Origin: Scedosporium boydii
Taxonomy: Eukaryota > Ascomycota > Sordariomycetes > Microascales > Microascaceae
Length of the DNA: 64,000 nt
Direction of reading: 5' to 3'
Assembly: GCA_002221725.1 (NCBI GenBank)
Contig: NJFT01000016.1
Span: forward strand, 248,001-312,000
This document shows positions 43,576-55,384 of this stretch, piece by piece. The notes below the pieces were generated by a model that saw only the letters and a program-made list of their open reading frames with translations, ran no database searches and was not told the DNA's origin. The position numbers and the translations under genes are program-made. Each line of letters begins with the position of its first letter. Position 1 is the first letter of the stretch.

Positions 43576-44248
43576 CTATCTCTCTCTCTTTTTTAACTTT
43601 TTTTCTGTTTTATATTTTGAACCTATTTCCATAACCAGTAGCTTTTTTCGTTCTCTATTTTTCGTATGAAAGGTTTCCACCCTTTTATTCCCAGCCGACC
43701 TAGATCGCTTCCGCCCTCCGGGAACCAGCCAACACACATGATCTGCAATACCCTCCTCCGCAAAGACCTTCAGCTGTTGCCCATCCTGAGTAAAGTGACG
43801 CCATGATTCATAATGAATAGGCACCAGAACATCTGCACCAATCCCGCGGAATAGCTGTGCCGCCTCTTTGCCGCCCATGGTAATCCGAAACGGCTCCTCG
43901 CGTCCTGCGATTGGGAATCTCGCGTCACCTAAATCCATCAAAGCAGCTGCAACGTGGAATTTCTTGCCAATATCGTAGTGTTCCGGCATAAGAACAGTGT
44001 CTCCAGTAAAGTAGATGACGTTAGGGCGGCCAATCGGGGGTTGTGCCGAAGTTCTTGTTGCGGATGATGAACCCAATGACTTCACCGCCAGGAAGATGAG
44101 TGCGTGGAACACCGGTAATCATCTGCCACTCAACTCCATGAAGGTTGAGAGTTAAAGTCGGTCCTAGATATGAACCGGAACTGCACCAGTCCGGGTCTTC
44201 AAAGGACGATAAGAATAGGGGCTCGCCTTGAAGATAGAGACTCCACAA
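43576..44248 (-). pseudogene. Remnant of a metallo-beta-lactamase-fold hydrolase
   Basis: The minus strand encodes the C-terminal part of a metallo-beta-lactamase superfamily protein in two frames. The first frame (about 44165 to 44015) gives GVEWQMITGVPRTHLPGGEVIGF and then hits a stop. The second (from about 44040) continues with VIYFTGDTV, LMDLGDARFP and VPIHYESW. The switch happens at a run of five C near 44035-44040, as expected for a one-base indel, and no intron signals can repair it. The N-terminal half with the HxHxDH metal site is missing: upstream sequence to 44.67 kb shows no matching frame. I therefore call it a truncated, frameshifted pseudogene. A sequencing error could explain the shift but not the missing half. 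Confidence 0.75.
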
Positions 44249-44673
44249 CGTCTACAGTAGACATTACTCCAAACGCTGTGGCAAAGGCACTAGGGCCAAT
44301 GAGTGTTCCTCTGCGGGGGCAAGACACCTCTTGGAGATGAGGCCTACGCAAGTGGAAAGTGATTAGTCCGTCGGAGAACTAGCCAGCGCTGGGCTTTGGA
44401 GAGAAAACATACTCCCCTGAATGTTCTCATTAGTTTGGCCCTCAAGTTGTTGCGGCAGCATCTTAGGCTGTTCCTTGCACCGTTTTAACTGGTTAAATCC
44501 TGATAGTGCTAATGAGGAGGCACTTGACACAAAAACCTTTAAAGGGTCAATGGATTTTATTTTGACTTAAGGACTACTCGGAAAGCCATATATCGGAGAT
44601 ATCCAAAGGATTACTCGAGCGGAGTAGCTCCTGGAGAATAGCCAACTAGCCCCTATATCATCTTTGTTCCGAA
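44249..44673. other. Gap between the hydrolase remnant and the amidase
   Basis: No gene is seen. This is where the lost N-terminal half of the hydrolase would have been; translation in all minus-strand frames shows no metal-binding histidine cluster. Confidence 0.45.
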
Positions 44674-46503
44674 TCATCCCCGAACAATCTTGGAGACCAT
44701 GTCCGTGGCCGCAACAACTCTCTCATCGCGGAAATGCTTTCCAACAATTTGAAGGGAAATTGGAGCACCAGCAAATGTTTCAGGGACATCTACCATCGCA
44801 GTTTCAGCCTATGCCCTTTGGAGACACAGATGGGAACGGGAAACTTACACTTGGAATACTCCCGCTGCTCCGCTGCAGAACGAGGCTTATACTCCGTATC
44901 GGCAACGTCAATTTTGGGATCGGATTTCAACCCCGTCGGGAATACGGCGGCAGGCTGGTCGAGAGCGTTCCAGATTGAAGTGTAGTGGAAATACTGTCCA
45001 CCCCCGAGCGTTGAAGCAGGGCCCATGTATGCAGGGCACAGGATAAAGTCAACGCCGCGGTCCGTCATAGCCTTGTGATAACTTTGAACTCATTAGCACT
45101 GCATCACCCTCAAAGAGTGGTAACTTACGCCTCCCTGTAGTTTTCTCGCCTCACGTTCATTTCCCAGTTCTCTGCCAGGGATAGTGGTTCAGGTTTGGCA
45201 AGACCGAATGCCCAGGTCGTCAGGAAATCGATAGGCTCTCCTCCCTCAGCCAGGATATCTTTCTGCGTCTTGGCTGCATCAGGGAAATAGAGGGCGGAAA
45301 GGATGTCGAAGCCCTCTTGGTGGTTAAGAGGAGCCCAGTCGACGACCTTAACACCGGCTCCCTTCAGTTTGGCCTCGGCATACTTCAAGGCGCGCAGAAC
45401 TGGTGGGTAAGGGCGCATGATTCTGGTTTAGTGTTAGTTGGCAAAATTCAACCTTTGGCAGAGTCGAGGGCTTACTCGTCATCCCAAATGATGCCAATGG
45501 TGACCTCATGAGGTTGAATATGAGTCGGCTTCCACTCCAGCGGAACCAGTGACGTCTCTTCCTCCCAAGGCTCAGCGTCGAGGAGGGCCTGCTGGAAGAG
45601 ATTGATATCCGCGAGGCTGTTCGCCAATGGCCCGATGATACAGCGGATGCTCTCATTGCCAGAACCAGCCAGGATGACGCCCTTGTATGGGTTACGGAGG
45701 GCAGTGGTGCGAAGACCATAGACACCGCAGAAAGCAGCCGGGATTCTGACAGAGCCTCCAATGTCAGTTCCAATGCCAATGGCGGAGCAGCGGAGACCCA
45801 GCGCAGCACCCTCGCCACCGCTTGAGCCGCCAGATGTGAGCTTGCGGTTGTATGGGTTGCATGTCGCGCCATAAATGGGATTGCTGCAGTCCATGTGCTG
45901 TCCCATGATGAGCAATTGTTTTCATAATTCGGGAATTTTTGAGGGGCTTACCATCAAGCTCTGTGGCTCGTTTGTTCGGACGTGAAAGATGGCACCAGCT
46001 TTCCCCAGAATTCGGATGATCAATGCATCCTCTTCGGCAATCTTGTCGGTCCAAGCAACGTATCCAGTATGGCAGATGCGGCCTTTCAACCCAACATGCT
46101 CCTTTACAGAGATGGGAACACCATGCAAAGGCCCCACGAGCTTTCCAGTAGACTTGAAATGCTCATCAAGCTTCTGTGCAGCGTCGAGGGACTCTTGGAC
46201 CAGGAATTCAGTGGCAAAGTTGGTAAGTTGGTGGCCAACGTGAGCGCGTTTGAGAAACGCAGTGACGGTTTCAACGGCAGTCAGGGTGCCCGCTCCCATC
46301 TGAGCGACCAGGTCAGTGGCATCGGTCCTGGTGATTTCCAACTCTCGAGGAGTCAGCAGCTTGCATGAATCAATAAAGGTTGAGACATCGAGTTGCTCTG
46401 GGGGTGGGAGGTCCTGAGGGGACAAGAGCCACTCTGGATTCATCGAATCTTTCAGAATCTTTCGACATCTTTCAGCTTTGACTTCCCAGTCAGCAGGAGC
46501 CAT
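44674..46503 (-). CDS. Amidase, acetamidase/FAAH type
   Basis: Five exons, complement(44674..44789, 44849..45081, 45129..45422, 45476..45897, 45952..46503), 538 residues; introns are 47-59 nt. It belongs to the amidase-signature family, which hydrolyses amides to acid plus ammonia with a Ser-cisSer-Lys triad. The triad is intact: K134 (GVPISVK), S209 (SGGSSGGEG) and S233 (TDIGGSVR). The 75 and 24 residue spacings equal those of FAAH (K142/S217/S241). C-terminal GAPISLQIVGKHF is the usual family end. About 538 residues is the normal length for fungal AmdS/Gmd-type enzymes. The exact substrate cannot be told. It is cytosolic by absence of a signal peptide. It diverges from an MFS gene and lies near a Zn2Cys6 regulator, and the shared promoter has CCAAT and GATA sites as known for amdS. 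Confidence 0.93.
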
Positions 46504-46653
46504 GGTCAGGGTGATTTTGATTGATGTTTGAAAAAAAAAAGAGAAAAAAAATGGGAAGAAGAAAGGGATGGGCAGTTGAGTAGTACGTGAAGAGGTTAAT
46601 GGGCCGGTTGCTGGATATGTGAACCTCACCTGGCACAGAGGACTCGGGGGCTG

Positions 46654-46661
46654 CTTTTATA
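46654..46661 (-). promoter_or_regulatory. TATA box of the amidase gene
   Basis: Read on the minus strand this is TATAAAAG, 151 bases upstream of the amidase ATG, a typical distance in filamentous fungi. Confidence 0.55.
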
Positions 46662-46910
46662 ATCCCCAAGAGAAACCTAGAAGTGTCAACCTCCGCAATC
46701 CGTGATGCATGATCCGCTGTTTTCACCCACAGTTCATGGAGTATGTGCATTCTTGGTGATCGAGCCTCCCCCGCAGTCCATACTTGAAGCTATTCTCCCG
46801 CCTGAGCTCGTCCTGGCCTGGTTAGAACCTCCCCCCAACTCCCCCCCTTCCCCCCCAGATGGAATTCCTCAGTTGGGCATATCGCGTCTATCTTTTCGCA
46901 ATTCCCATTG

Positions 46911-46975
46911 ATTGGCCGGAACGAGTCTCGCTATTTGCAAGGATTGGCCCATGTTTCGTTATTCATTGCGATTGG
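46911..46975 (-). promoter_or_regulatory. Three phased CCAAT boxes
   Basis: ATTGG (CCAAT on the minus strand) occurs at 46911-46915, 46943-46947 and 46971-46975, all in one orientation with 32- and 28-base steps, close to three helical turns. The HAP/AnCF complex binds CCAAT and is known to activate amdS in Aspergillus nidulans. Confidence 0.5.
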
Positions 46976-47218
46976 TCCGTTCACTAGGGCCGTTGAGCAA
47001 CCACCATCCCCGCGAGTATCCTTGTCAGAGGGTCCTTGGGACGAACTAATTCTCGCAATACGATGTGAGTGGCCGGGATTCCACCACCTTCATTGATCAA
47101 CAGCAACCGATAACGTAGATTAGCCATGGACGGGGGAATGGGGTTGGCCGGTCCGTGTTCAAGGTGCGGTCTGTTCTATCAATGTTAAAACCATCGTCAA
47201 CTCGCTCGGCATAATACT

Positions 47219-47226
47219 TATTTATA
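47219..47226 (+). promoter_or_regulatory. Candidate TATA element of the MFS gene
   Basis: TATTTATA lies 128 bases before the ATG at 47354. It is a weaker match than the amidase box. Confidence 0.4.
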
Positions 47227-47353
47227 CCACAGCCTCGTCGGTCGTCAATCTCCAAATGGCTGACAGTAGTCCTGGCTCTCTCACAGTCTTACCCTTGTCT
47301 CGTTTGACTCCTAGCAAATATCACCCCCGGAATAAACACTTCAGCACTTCGAC

Positions 47354-49366
47354 ATGGCGCCTGTAACCCCGTCCTCGGACTTTGTCCCTGGGACTGTTCA
47401 TCTCGTTGATCTCGAGGGAACGATGCGCTCTCGCCATGCAGAAGGTGTCCGTCGAGACGTTGTTCTTATTCCGGCACCTTCATCGGACCCTGACGACCCC
47501 TTGAACTGGAGCCCCCGAAGAAAGAACTTGTTTCTCTTCTGTATTTGCATGTAAGTGACCGTCAGCCCCAAGCCCCCTGCCACTGAAAGCCCATTTGCTC
47601 ACCTCTCGTCCCGTTCAGCTACTGTCTCGCGGTCGGTATTGCATCAGCGGCCATCTACTCCGTCCTTGTCCCAATATCGACGGCGACCGGACTGACCATC
47701 GAGACTCTCGTCTCCGGCACTGGCTACATGTTCTTGACTCTTGGATGGGGCTGCTTGATCTGGCAACCCCTTGCTCAAAAGTTTGGAAAGCGCCCTGTCT
47801 ATCTCCTCTCCCTCCTGGGTACCATGGTTAGTCTGCCATCACGGATCTCTTAGACATACTCTGACCTCTTTTTGAACAGGCAATCATGATATGGGCTCCC
47901 CACGCCACCAGCAACGGCCAATGGATAGCCAACAAGGTGATCCAAGGCTTATTCGGCGCACCGATCGAATCTCTTTGTGAAATCTCTATTGCAGATGTTG
48001 TAAGTCTAGGTCCTGATAAGTTGACGTCCACGTCTCGATGATTGACTGTACATAGTACTTTACTCACGAGAGAGGAACATACGTGGGGTTCTATGCTCTC
48101 TTCCTAGTTGGCAGCAATTTCTTGGCCCCAATTATGTCTGGATTCATCAACGATGGCCAGGGATGGGCATGGGTTCTGGTATGGTCGAATGAATGGAGGC
48201 TTCCAATGTTTGCTTGCGCTAACCCCTGGAACAGCATTGGTGTGCCATCTTCAACGGCGGCGGATTTCTGATTCTTTTCTTCCTGATGGAGGAAACCAAT
48301 TTCAACCGCAAAGCCATTTTGGCTGTCGACGTAGATGAGGACACGGAATCAAGTCCGCCACCCGTCGATCAACCATCACAGAACCAGTCCGATTCGGAAA
48401 AGGCGGCTGCTCAGGAGTACAGCATTTCCAACAACAACATAGACACCGCCGAGGGACAGTTTCGGCCGAGGACAAACCTGACATTCCTTCAGAAGATGAA
48501 GATTATCCGCCGCCAAGACCTCCAGAATGATGTGCCTCTGATGGGCATGCTGACGCGGCCATTCGTCTTCTTCTCGCTGCCCATCGTCGTGTTCTCCGGT
48601 TTCATGTACGGGGCGATTGTTTGCTATTTCAATGTTCTGAACGGCACGGCGTCTCTCATCCTGTCATCCCCTCCTTACAACTTTTCTGCCAGCATCGTTG
48701 GCCTTTCCTATGTATCCTGCCTCATCGGAGTGTTCTTCGGGTACGTGTTTCTCTGATGACGAGATGTGGTAGAGTTACTGACGGACAAACAGCGTCGCCT
48801 ATTCCGGACCTTTTGGTGACAAGTTTATTATCTGGAAAGCCCGCCGCAACAACGGCATCATGGAGCCCGAGTACCGATTGTGGCTCTATAGCTTGTTGCT
48901 CATTACGATCCCTGGCGCAATGCTCCTCTGGGGAGTCGGCGCGGCCCATACGGTCCATTGGTTTGGCCTAGTGTTTGCCATGGGCGTCTTGGCTGGGTCG
49001 GTGGCAATCGGATGCCAGTTGCCCATCAGCTACTGTATAGACTGTTACAAGGACCTCGGCGCTGATGCCATTGTCACCGTCATCATTATCAGAAACACGA
49101 TGAGTTTTGCAGTGAGCTATGGGTGAGCTTTCCCTGACGTCTCCCCGATGCCAAAGAACGCTCCGCTAACCAATGCTGGTAGAATCACCCCCTGGGTAAT
49201 GAACATGGGCTACCAGGATGCGTTCCTTCTTGCTGCTTTCACGGCCCTTGCTCAAACTGCCGTGTTCCTTGTATTTATCAAGTGGGGCCGTCAGATTCGC
49301 AAAGCTAGTGTTGATAGATACTTGAAGTATGTCCAGCAGGTGAAGGATGATGGGCTGCTGCATTAA
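47354..49366 (+). CDS. MFS transporter, DHA1/Hol1-like
   Basis: Seven exons, 47354..47550, 47619..47826, 47880..47999, 48056..48178, 48235..48740, 48793..49122 and 49183..49366, 555 residues; introns are 52-68 nt with clear CTAAC/CTGAC branches. It is a proton-coupled 12-helix transporter. Landmarks are the N-terminal [13 protein letters not shown], the loop motif QKFGKRP (119-125), [17 protein letters not shown], the helix-6 end MEETN (234-238), a long polar central loop (about 240-310), [19 protein letters not shown] and the C-terminal [13 protein letters not shown]. These fit the group of fungal DHA1 carriers related to yeast Hol1. The substrate is unknown. Its head-to-head placement with the amidase suggests import of an amide or export of a product, but this is inference. 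Confidence 0.9.
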
Positions 49367-50149
49367 CATGGAGAGTCGTGGTGATATGGCCGAAACAGCC
49401 TCTTGTCTGAGGAATCGAGGCCACGAAACGAAGGAGTGAGGCGGACCGGTTGTCTATGATTGGATAGCCATCTTAGTAGTCTTGAAACGTGGCGATTCCC
49501 TCCGTGCCACATCGTGAAGCTCCTTTGCCATCTGGAGACCAAGCCAACTGGATTTCCTCCTCTTGGACCAATATGTATCACTCTTCTCGTGCTAGCCCCC
49601 AACATGGTATGATCTGCCTGCGTAATCAAGATGCCCCAGAAGTGGACTCTTCCGCTCTTATTCAGACCAGCAACCCCAAGAGTGTTTGATAAGGGGGGAG
49701 TGCCAGCCGCCCTGTCTCTCGGCCCAACAAAGCCTGATTTCTGTTGACTCCAGGTGGATTTTAAAGCGAACGCAGCCATTGATGATATGGGGACACCTGC
49801 GGCCGCCAATGGGTTGATGACCGTCCATCCTCGAATTGCCAAACGCACGCGGGCAATCTATGGTCTAATTTGCACAGTGCAGAGCGATTCAGATCTAGCT
49901 CCATTTCTGTCCACGCTACTCTGCAGTCTTGACCGTTCTTATCATGTCCCAATGCTCCGGATCCCACCATCTCCAAGACTAATGGAGGCTAGATAGATAG
50001 CGCCAGTGCTTCCCCGCATTTTAACCATCGTGCTATCTCCTCCTCCTAACCGAGAGGACCAAACTTCATCCTCTTCACCCTCCCATGTTTATTTCTCAGG
50101 ATAACACGCTCAAGCTTCGAAAGCAGCCGCCAAAGGAAGAGCCGCAACA
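49367..50149. other. Region between the MFS gene and the regulator gene
   Basis: No extra gene is seen. The last 100 bases are C/T-rich and should hold the start site of the transcription factor gene. Confidence 0.45.
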
Positions 50150-51830
50150 ATGGGGAACCCGAGACTGAGGACCAAGACCGGGTGCTTCACATGTACGTCC
50201 CCATACTCTCGCTCCTCCGCAAGTCCTAACGCATCCCAGGCCGAAAGCGCCGAGTCAAGTGTGGCGAGGAGAGGCCATCCTGTCGCAATTGCTCTTCCCA
50301 CAACCGGCATTGCACCTGGCCAACGCTGACTGATCTCTGTGACCGACGACATGGCCAACGAGGGCCCCGGCGCCATTCAGCATCCAGTCAAGGTAATGCT
50401 TCATCACCCAATGGCGAAGAATCCAGCTATGAGCTAGCTGTCCGGTACAAACATGCCTTCTTCACCATGGCGTTCACCACCGGGAGCGCTGCAACATTCT
50501 CCGAGATTGAGTTCAGGCTCTTCAACTACTATCTTGACGGCGACGGCCTCTCGCCACGACTCGTTCTCCCAACATGGAACAAGTCCTCCTTTCAGGAATA
50601 CCAAGGCGAGGTCGCCTCCATGATGCTACACTGCGAGTGCGTAAAGTACGCAGTCATGGCTGCCTGTGCTGCAACCCAATTCATACGATTCCAACAAAAA
50701 CGGCACCAGGCGGTTGCGCTCGCGTGCTATTCGCGGGCCGTCGAGGAGGTGAATCAGGAGCTCAGCAGGGTACAGTCGGGCCAGACGGTTCCTGGGATCT
50801 CCCTGATTACCGCAGTCATTTATCTCTATGTCTACGATGTAGGTCATCACCGCAAATATGCCTTGTATCCCTTGGGTAGCAAACTAATGCCCAGCAGTTG
50901 TGGAGTCTAGACAACGTTGTCGATCCCCGAAAACACGTCGCTGGTGCTATGAAGCTACTCAGCGTTGTCTTCAGCAACGAGTCCCATCAGCCATTCACGT
51001 CGCGGGCCACTGGGAGACTTACGGTAGAGAGCATACTCTACCAGGCCTCCTTGCTGTCGATGAGGAGGCCCTTCACAGCCTATTTTCCTGTCGAAGGCCA
51101 ATGGTTGGACCAGGTCGAATCCATGCTCAACTCAACCAGGACGATAACAGCAACATCACGTACAGATTCGAGTCCAGTACTCGGTATGCCTCTATCACTA
51201 TACCGCCTCATTCTCGACGTTCTGAACTTCCGCAACTGGCCTTCGCGACAAAGCGCTGACTCGTTGGCCCGGTTGAGAACGGAAATGGAGTTCTGGGAAG
51301 CTTTTGTATTCATGGACAGCAACACCGCCTCGTTGTCGCCAGAGGACGAAGGCTCCTCTTCCGAGACAACCATTCTATATGTTCTCGCGGCTTCGCTCTT
51401 CCTAGACTGGATCACCGAGGCTTCCACATCCGGATTGTGGGCTGCCAACGCCCCACCCCCTGGTGAAGTCATCTTTGGGAGTCGCAGGCCAGGAAAAGGC
51501 CCTTGGCAACTCAGCCAGGGGCTGGAGATTTTGCGTCGGCCCAACGCTTCCAGCGCTTGGTGCCACGGCTTCCTGGGGCTTTGGCCAATTCTCATTTTCG
51601 GGTATGCCGTTTCTAGCGAGGGAGAGATGATGCTATTGCGGCATTTGCTGCGCGACATCCTGCAACGTCTGACTTATGGGGAAGTACAACGGATTCTTGA
51701 CGAGTTGGAAGATGTATGGAGTGTAAGGAAAACTCAAGTCGAGGAATGGGGTGAGCGAGGGGATGTTGATATACAGGAGTTGTTCTCCCCTAGGATGAGT
51801 GTTCAGGAAATGTGCTTGAGTGTACCATAG
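50150..51830 (+). CDS. Zn2Cys6 transcription factor
   Basis: Three exons, 50150..50192, 50240..50838 and 50898..51830, 524 residues. The binuclear zinc cluster is perfect: C12-X2-C15-X6-C22-X6-C29-X2-C32-X6-C39, with basic RKRR between the second and third cysteine. The first intron (47 nt, branch GTCCTAAC) splits the codon of C15, so the domain is invisible in unspliced frames. The second intron (59 nt) has branch AAACTAATG. The rest (about 95-520) looks like a fungal-specific transcription factor domain of the PF11951 kind, with a conserved beginning FSEIEFRLFNYYL. It is a sequence-specific DNA-binding protein of the nucleus. It lies 0.8 kb downstream of the MFS gene on the same strand, so it is the natural candidate regulator of the amidase/MFS pair. 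Confidence 0.93.
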
Positions 51831-54060
51831 TTTTCCGTTGATGCAGTAGTGATGTATGTACGATCAGCTTGGGGTAGTGGTCAACACTCGCAGTTTTATG
51901 GCTTGCAAACAAGAACGCGCTCCTTTTCGTTTGCCACCCCGCCGTGTTCAGGAATGTCACTTTTGTTTATTTAGACTATGACCCCGAAACTAGGGGTAGG
52001 ATAACTCTGAGTGCTTCCTAGTATACCTCTTATTCCTCCTAGGTTCAGACATTAGATCACGATCACGATCACAAGGGTTTTCCGAGACACATGCTCCCCC
52101 CCCCCCCCCGGTCGTGACTGCTAGCACTACTCTCAGGAAACTCCCCTACACACAGAAGCAATGGTCGTAAAAACGTTGTTGCACCGGTATATTCTCGACG
52201 ACAGAAATGACATTGGAAACCAATTCTCACAAAAGAGAAACCACGGAAGTGGCAATGGGCGTTACCGGGAAAAGATACCGATATCACTGTCATCAATTGT
52301 TGACTGCCTATATATATAAGCTCTATCCGGTCCTCTTCTAGTGCAGAAAAATATTAGGCGCGGTCTTCACGGTAATTCAGTCGTCCCAAGCACTACAGCC
52401 CCAGACTGACTGCTCTCTTGTTGTTTGCTTCGTTTCTTATTCACCCAGCCGTTGCCCTCCCAAAGTCGCTGTTTCTGGGGCCAAAGTCCGGTTGGCATTT
52501 TTTGTCACCCTACCAACTTGCGAAGTAGACCGTAGCTCCGATTCCCCCTTCGGCAGCCGCACAGGGTGGGGGCCGCCTTAGACTAATCCTGTTGGGGCTC
52601 AAAGGCTCTCCCTTTTCCCCGGTTCACTTGGACCAAGTGGAGCAGAAGACTTACATCTATATCTTCGGGCATGGGCTGTTGGAGGCGGTCCGCAAAATGT
52701 CGCTAGCCGAGAAGGCGATAGTTGATTCCACCCATGCCACCCTCCCCGCACCCATGAACCAGACACTATCGGCGAGGTGCAGTTATATCGGACACTATAC
52801 CCATTACTTGACCGCAAGATCTAAACCAGGCTTACATACATGGTGGACTTCAAACCGTATCGGGCTGTCTCCCATACGGGGCTGTTCTGTCAAAACATGA
52901 TGCTTGTTGGGTCATCAGGGAGTTCTGCCGAATCGACTGAAGAGTTCCCCATAGGAAGTTCGGACAGTTGGCGAAAACCAAAATCTTTCTTAACTGGTCG
53001 TAGACCTCCACTATGCCGAAATAGTTCCTGCAATCGACTGTGGCCGGCTTTGCACTCGGGTTGGCCGGTCCGCTTAGCCAGTCGTTACTTATAGATCAAC
53101 GATAATCTCAATGAGGAGGTTCAGGTTTGCATCCATTCTTACGCGGCCAGATGCTTCAGGACATTGCTGCAATTGGCAATTTACATCGAATTTAAAAGCC
53201 AAGTTCCGGGCCTTATAAGATAGCACCTACATCGTTTCCGCCGCTTGACCTTGATGCTGCACGTAAATTGTCTTGGCTCGAATACTGGTTACCTGAAGAT
53301 GCTTCCTGTTATGATCCGAATAGGTCTCGCTAAGGTTCGTAGGGTTAGTGTCTTGTCGTGCCCGTTATGAAATAAGCGGGGCAGTCAAGTAGTTCTTCGT
53401 ATTTATGATGTTTCATGAGGAGTGTCGTTGAACTTTGAATTGGCTACTGAAGAGGCTGGAAGACAAACCGATAGATGCATGGCGGGACTTATAGTTGTCA
53501 TATCTTCACGTGACTTTCAATTTTATTGTGCCACGCTACACCGCCCACTCGTGACCTGCTCGTGGACATGTTGTGACACTTCCTGACAACAGCCTACAGC
53601 CCTGCCAGGTGTTGAGTAGAGATATGACGCTTGAGGTCGTTTCCATGAAAGTTGGTTTCACACAGGCAACGTAGATTAGATGCTGACCATTGCTGCTTTA
53701 CACCCCTGTGGGAGTTGTACCATGCAGCTGAGAATAACTTGGAAGGCTAATAGTTCAGAAAACAGGGACGAGCTGTTGGATTTTTCTCACCCAGCCTTTC
53801 GGGTCAGGAAAAGGTCCAGTTATATTCGCTTAAGTCCACATGCCTCTTAAATCCAGCCCAAACCACGGCCTCGGTCCCCACCAATATTCAAACATCCCAC
53901 TCTTGTAATCTGTTGAGCTCACCCAAGTCGAAAGCTGGCCGCGCGGACTCTGCGCTTTTATTAAACGTCTTTTCCACCTTTCCGTCAAGATGATTACCTT
54001 TTAATTTATTTTCCTACATCCCCATTAAACTGTCCTAGATTTCGAATCTCGCACGCGGCC
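51831..54060. other. 2.2 kb gene-free stretch with short repeats
   Basis: No recognisable gene. It contains three tandem GATCAC units (52055-52072) and a run of 14 C (52096-52109). The last 150 bases before 54061 are pyrimidine-rich and likely the promoter of the PAQR gene. Confidence 0.5.
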
Positions 54061-55203
54061 ATGGATCCCAAGCGCCCCGAAGAAGAAGAAGACAACCCCT
54101 CGCTCCGGCGGCGCCGGCGGCGCTCCTCTGTGGCATCCATCTCCTCCGTCGTCTCCATAGCATCAGTCGCATCCGTAGCCGACTCCCTCATCGCGAAAGC
54201 AAAACACCTCGAAGCCGAAGTTGAGCGAGCCTTCCTTCTCTTCTGGGACGACCTCCCCGCCTGGCGCCGCGACAACTCCTACATCCTCCGCGGCTACCGC
54301 CCCTCGACGAACAGCTTCGCCGACTGCCTCGCTTCCCTGGGCTACCTCCACAACGAGACCGTGAACATCTATTCGCACCTGCTCGGTGCCGTCGCATTCT
54401 TGTCGGGCGCGACGTTCCTTTATAATGTCATCGCGCCGAGGTACGAGGCCGCCACGAGCTCGGACGTGCTTGTCTTCGCGTGCTTTTTCGCTGGCGCGGT
54501 TTGCTGTTTGGGCATGAGCGCTGCTTTTCATACGATTTCGAGCCATTCGGAGGTTGTTGCGCGGGTGGGGAATAAGTTGGACTACTCGGGCATCATCTTT
54601 TTGATTGTTGGGAGCTATGTTCCTGCTCTATACTACGGCTTCTATTGCGAGCCGAAGCTTATCACGCTTTATCTCGGGATTGTGAGTTTTTGCTGTGTTT
54701 GTTCCCTTCTAGGGATTAGTCGCTAACACGATGCTAGATGTGCATACTCGGCCTGGGATGCGGCATCGTCTCCTGGCTCGATCGCTTCCGAACACCGAAA
54801 TGGCGGCCCTGGCGAACGGCCATGTTTATCGCCTTGGGCACATCAGGCATCGTGCCCGTGATCCACGGACTGCAAAAGTACAGCTTCCAAGAGCTCGAAG
54901 ACCGCATGAGCCTTAGCCTTGTCCTTCTTCACGGGCTCATGTATATTTTCGGTGCCGTTCTCTACGCAGTACGTTCGTGCCATGTGGAATAGGATCTGAC
55001 TGATCTCGATTTTTGGACATGTCCGCTAACTAGGTTGATAGGTCCGGTGGCCCGAAAGGAGCTTCCCTGGCAAGTTTGATATCTGGGGCAGCTCGCATCA
55101 GCTCTTCCACTTTTTCGTATTGTTGGCCGCGGTTACCCATTTATACGGAATGAGCAAGGCCTTTGATTATCATCAGAGAGTCATGGGGAGGCAATGTCTA
55201 TAG
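54061..55203 (+). CDS. PAQR (adiponectin receptor/haemolysin III-type) membrane protein
   Basis: Three exons, 54061..54681, 54738..54968 and 55042..55203, 337 residues; all junctions are phase 0. PAQR proteins have seven membrane helices with a zinc site on the inner side; fungal Izh members affect zinc and sterol/sphingolipid balance. Visible here: a basic, serine-rich N-terminus with an amphipathic stretch (40-60), LHNETVNIYSHLLG (96-109), the zinc ligand SAAFH (H157) with D174 in NKLDYSG, and the C-terminal pair H303/H307 in SSHQLFHF. Helices follow at about 108-125, 135-156, 175-195, 200-220 and onward. About 340 residues is normal. The first intron begins right after LYLGI. It converges with the TFIIIC gene, leaving 181 bases between the stop codons. 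Confidence 0.92.
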
Positions 55204-55384
55204 ACATATACTAGACACGGCGGATTTTTCTTTTCTTTTCTTGTTTTGGTCCTTTTTTGAGAGATAATACTCGTGAAGGGAAATTTATATACATAGACGT
55301 GCTCATGATATCATAATTATAATATATAGAAGGTTGTTGGGAATGAAAGACAAAGTTTTGCTTCCTCGAGCGTTGGATACCCGC

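Larger units (their letters stand above)
46504..47353. promoter_or_regulatory. Divergent promoter between amidase and MFS transporter
   Basis: An 850-base region drives both genes. It contains a TATA box on each side, three CCAAT boxes and two HGATAR sites in the usual AreA form: AGATAG read on - at 46888-46893 and CGATAA at 47108-47113. The pattern suggests nitrogen-responsive, co-ordinated expression, which is inference. Confidence 0.55.

Noticed and set aside
52096..52109. Run of 14 C
   Set aside because: A simple homopolymer, prone to slippage; no structure around it.
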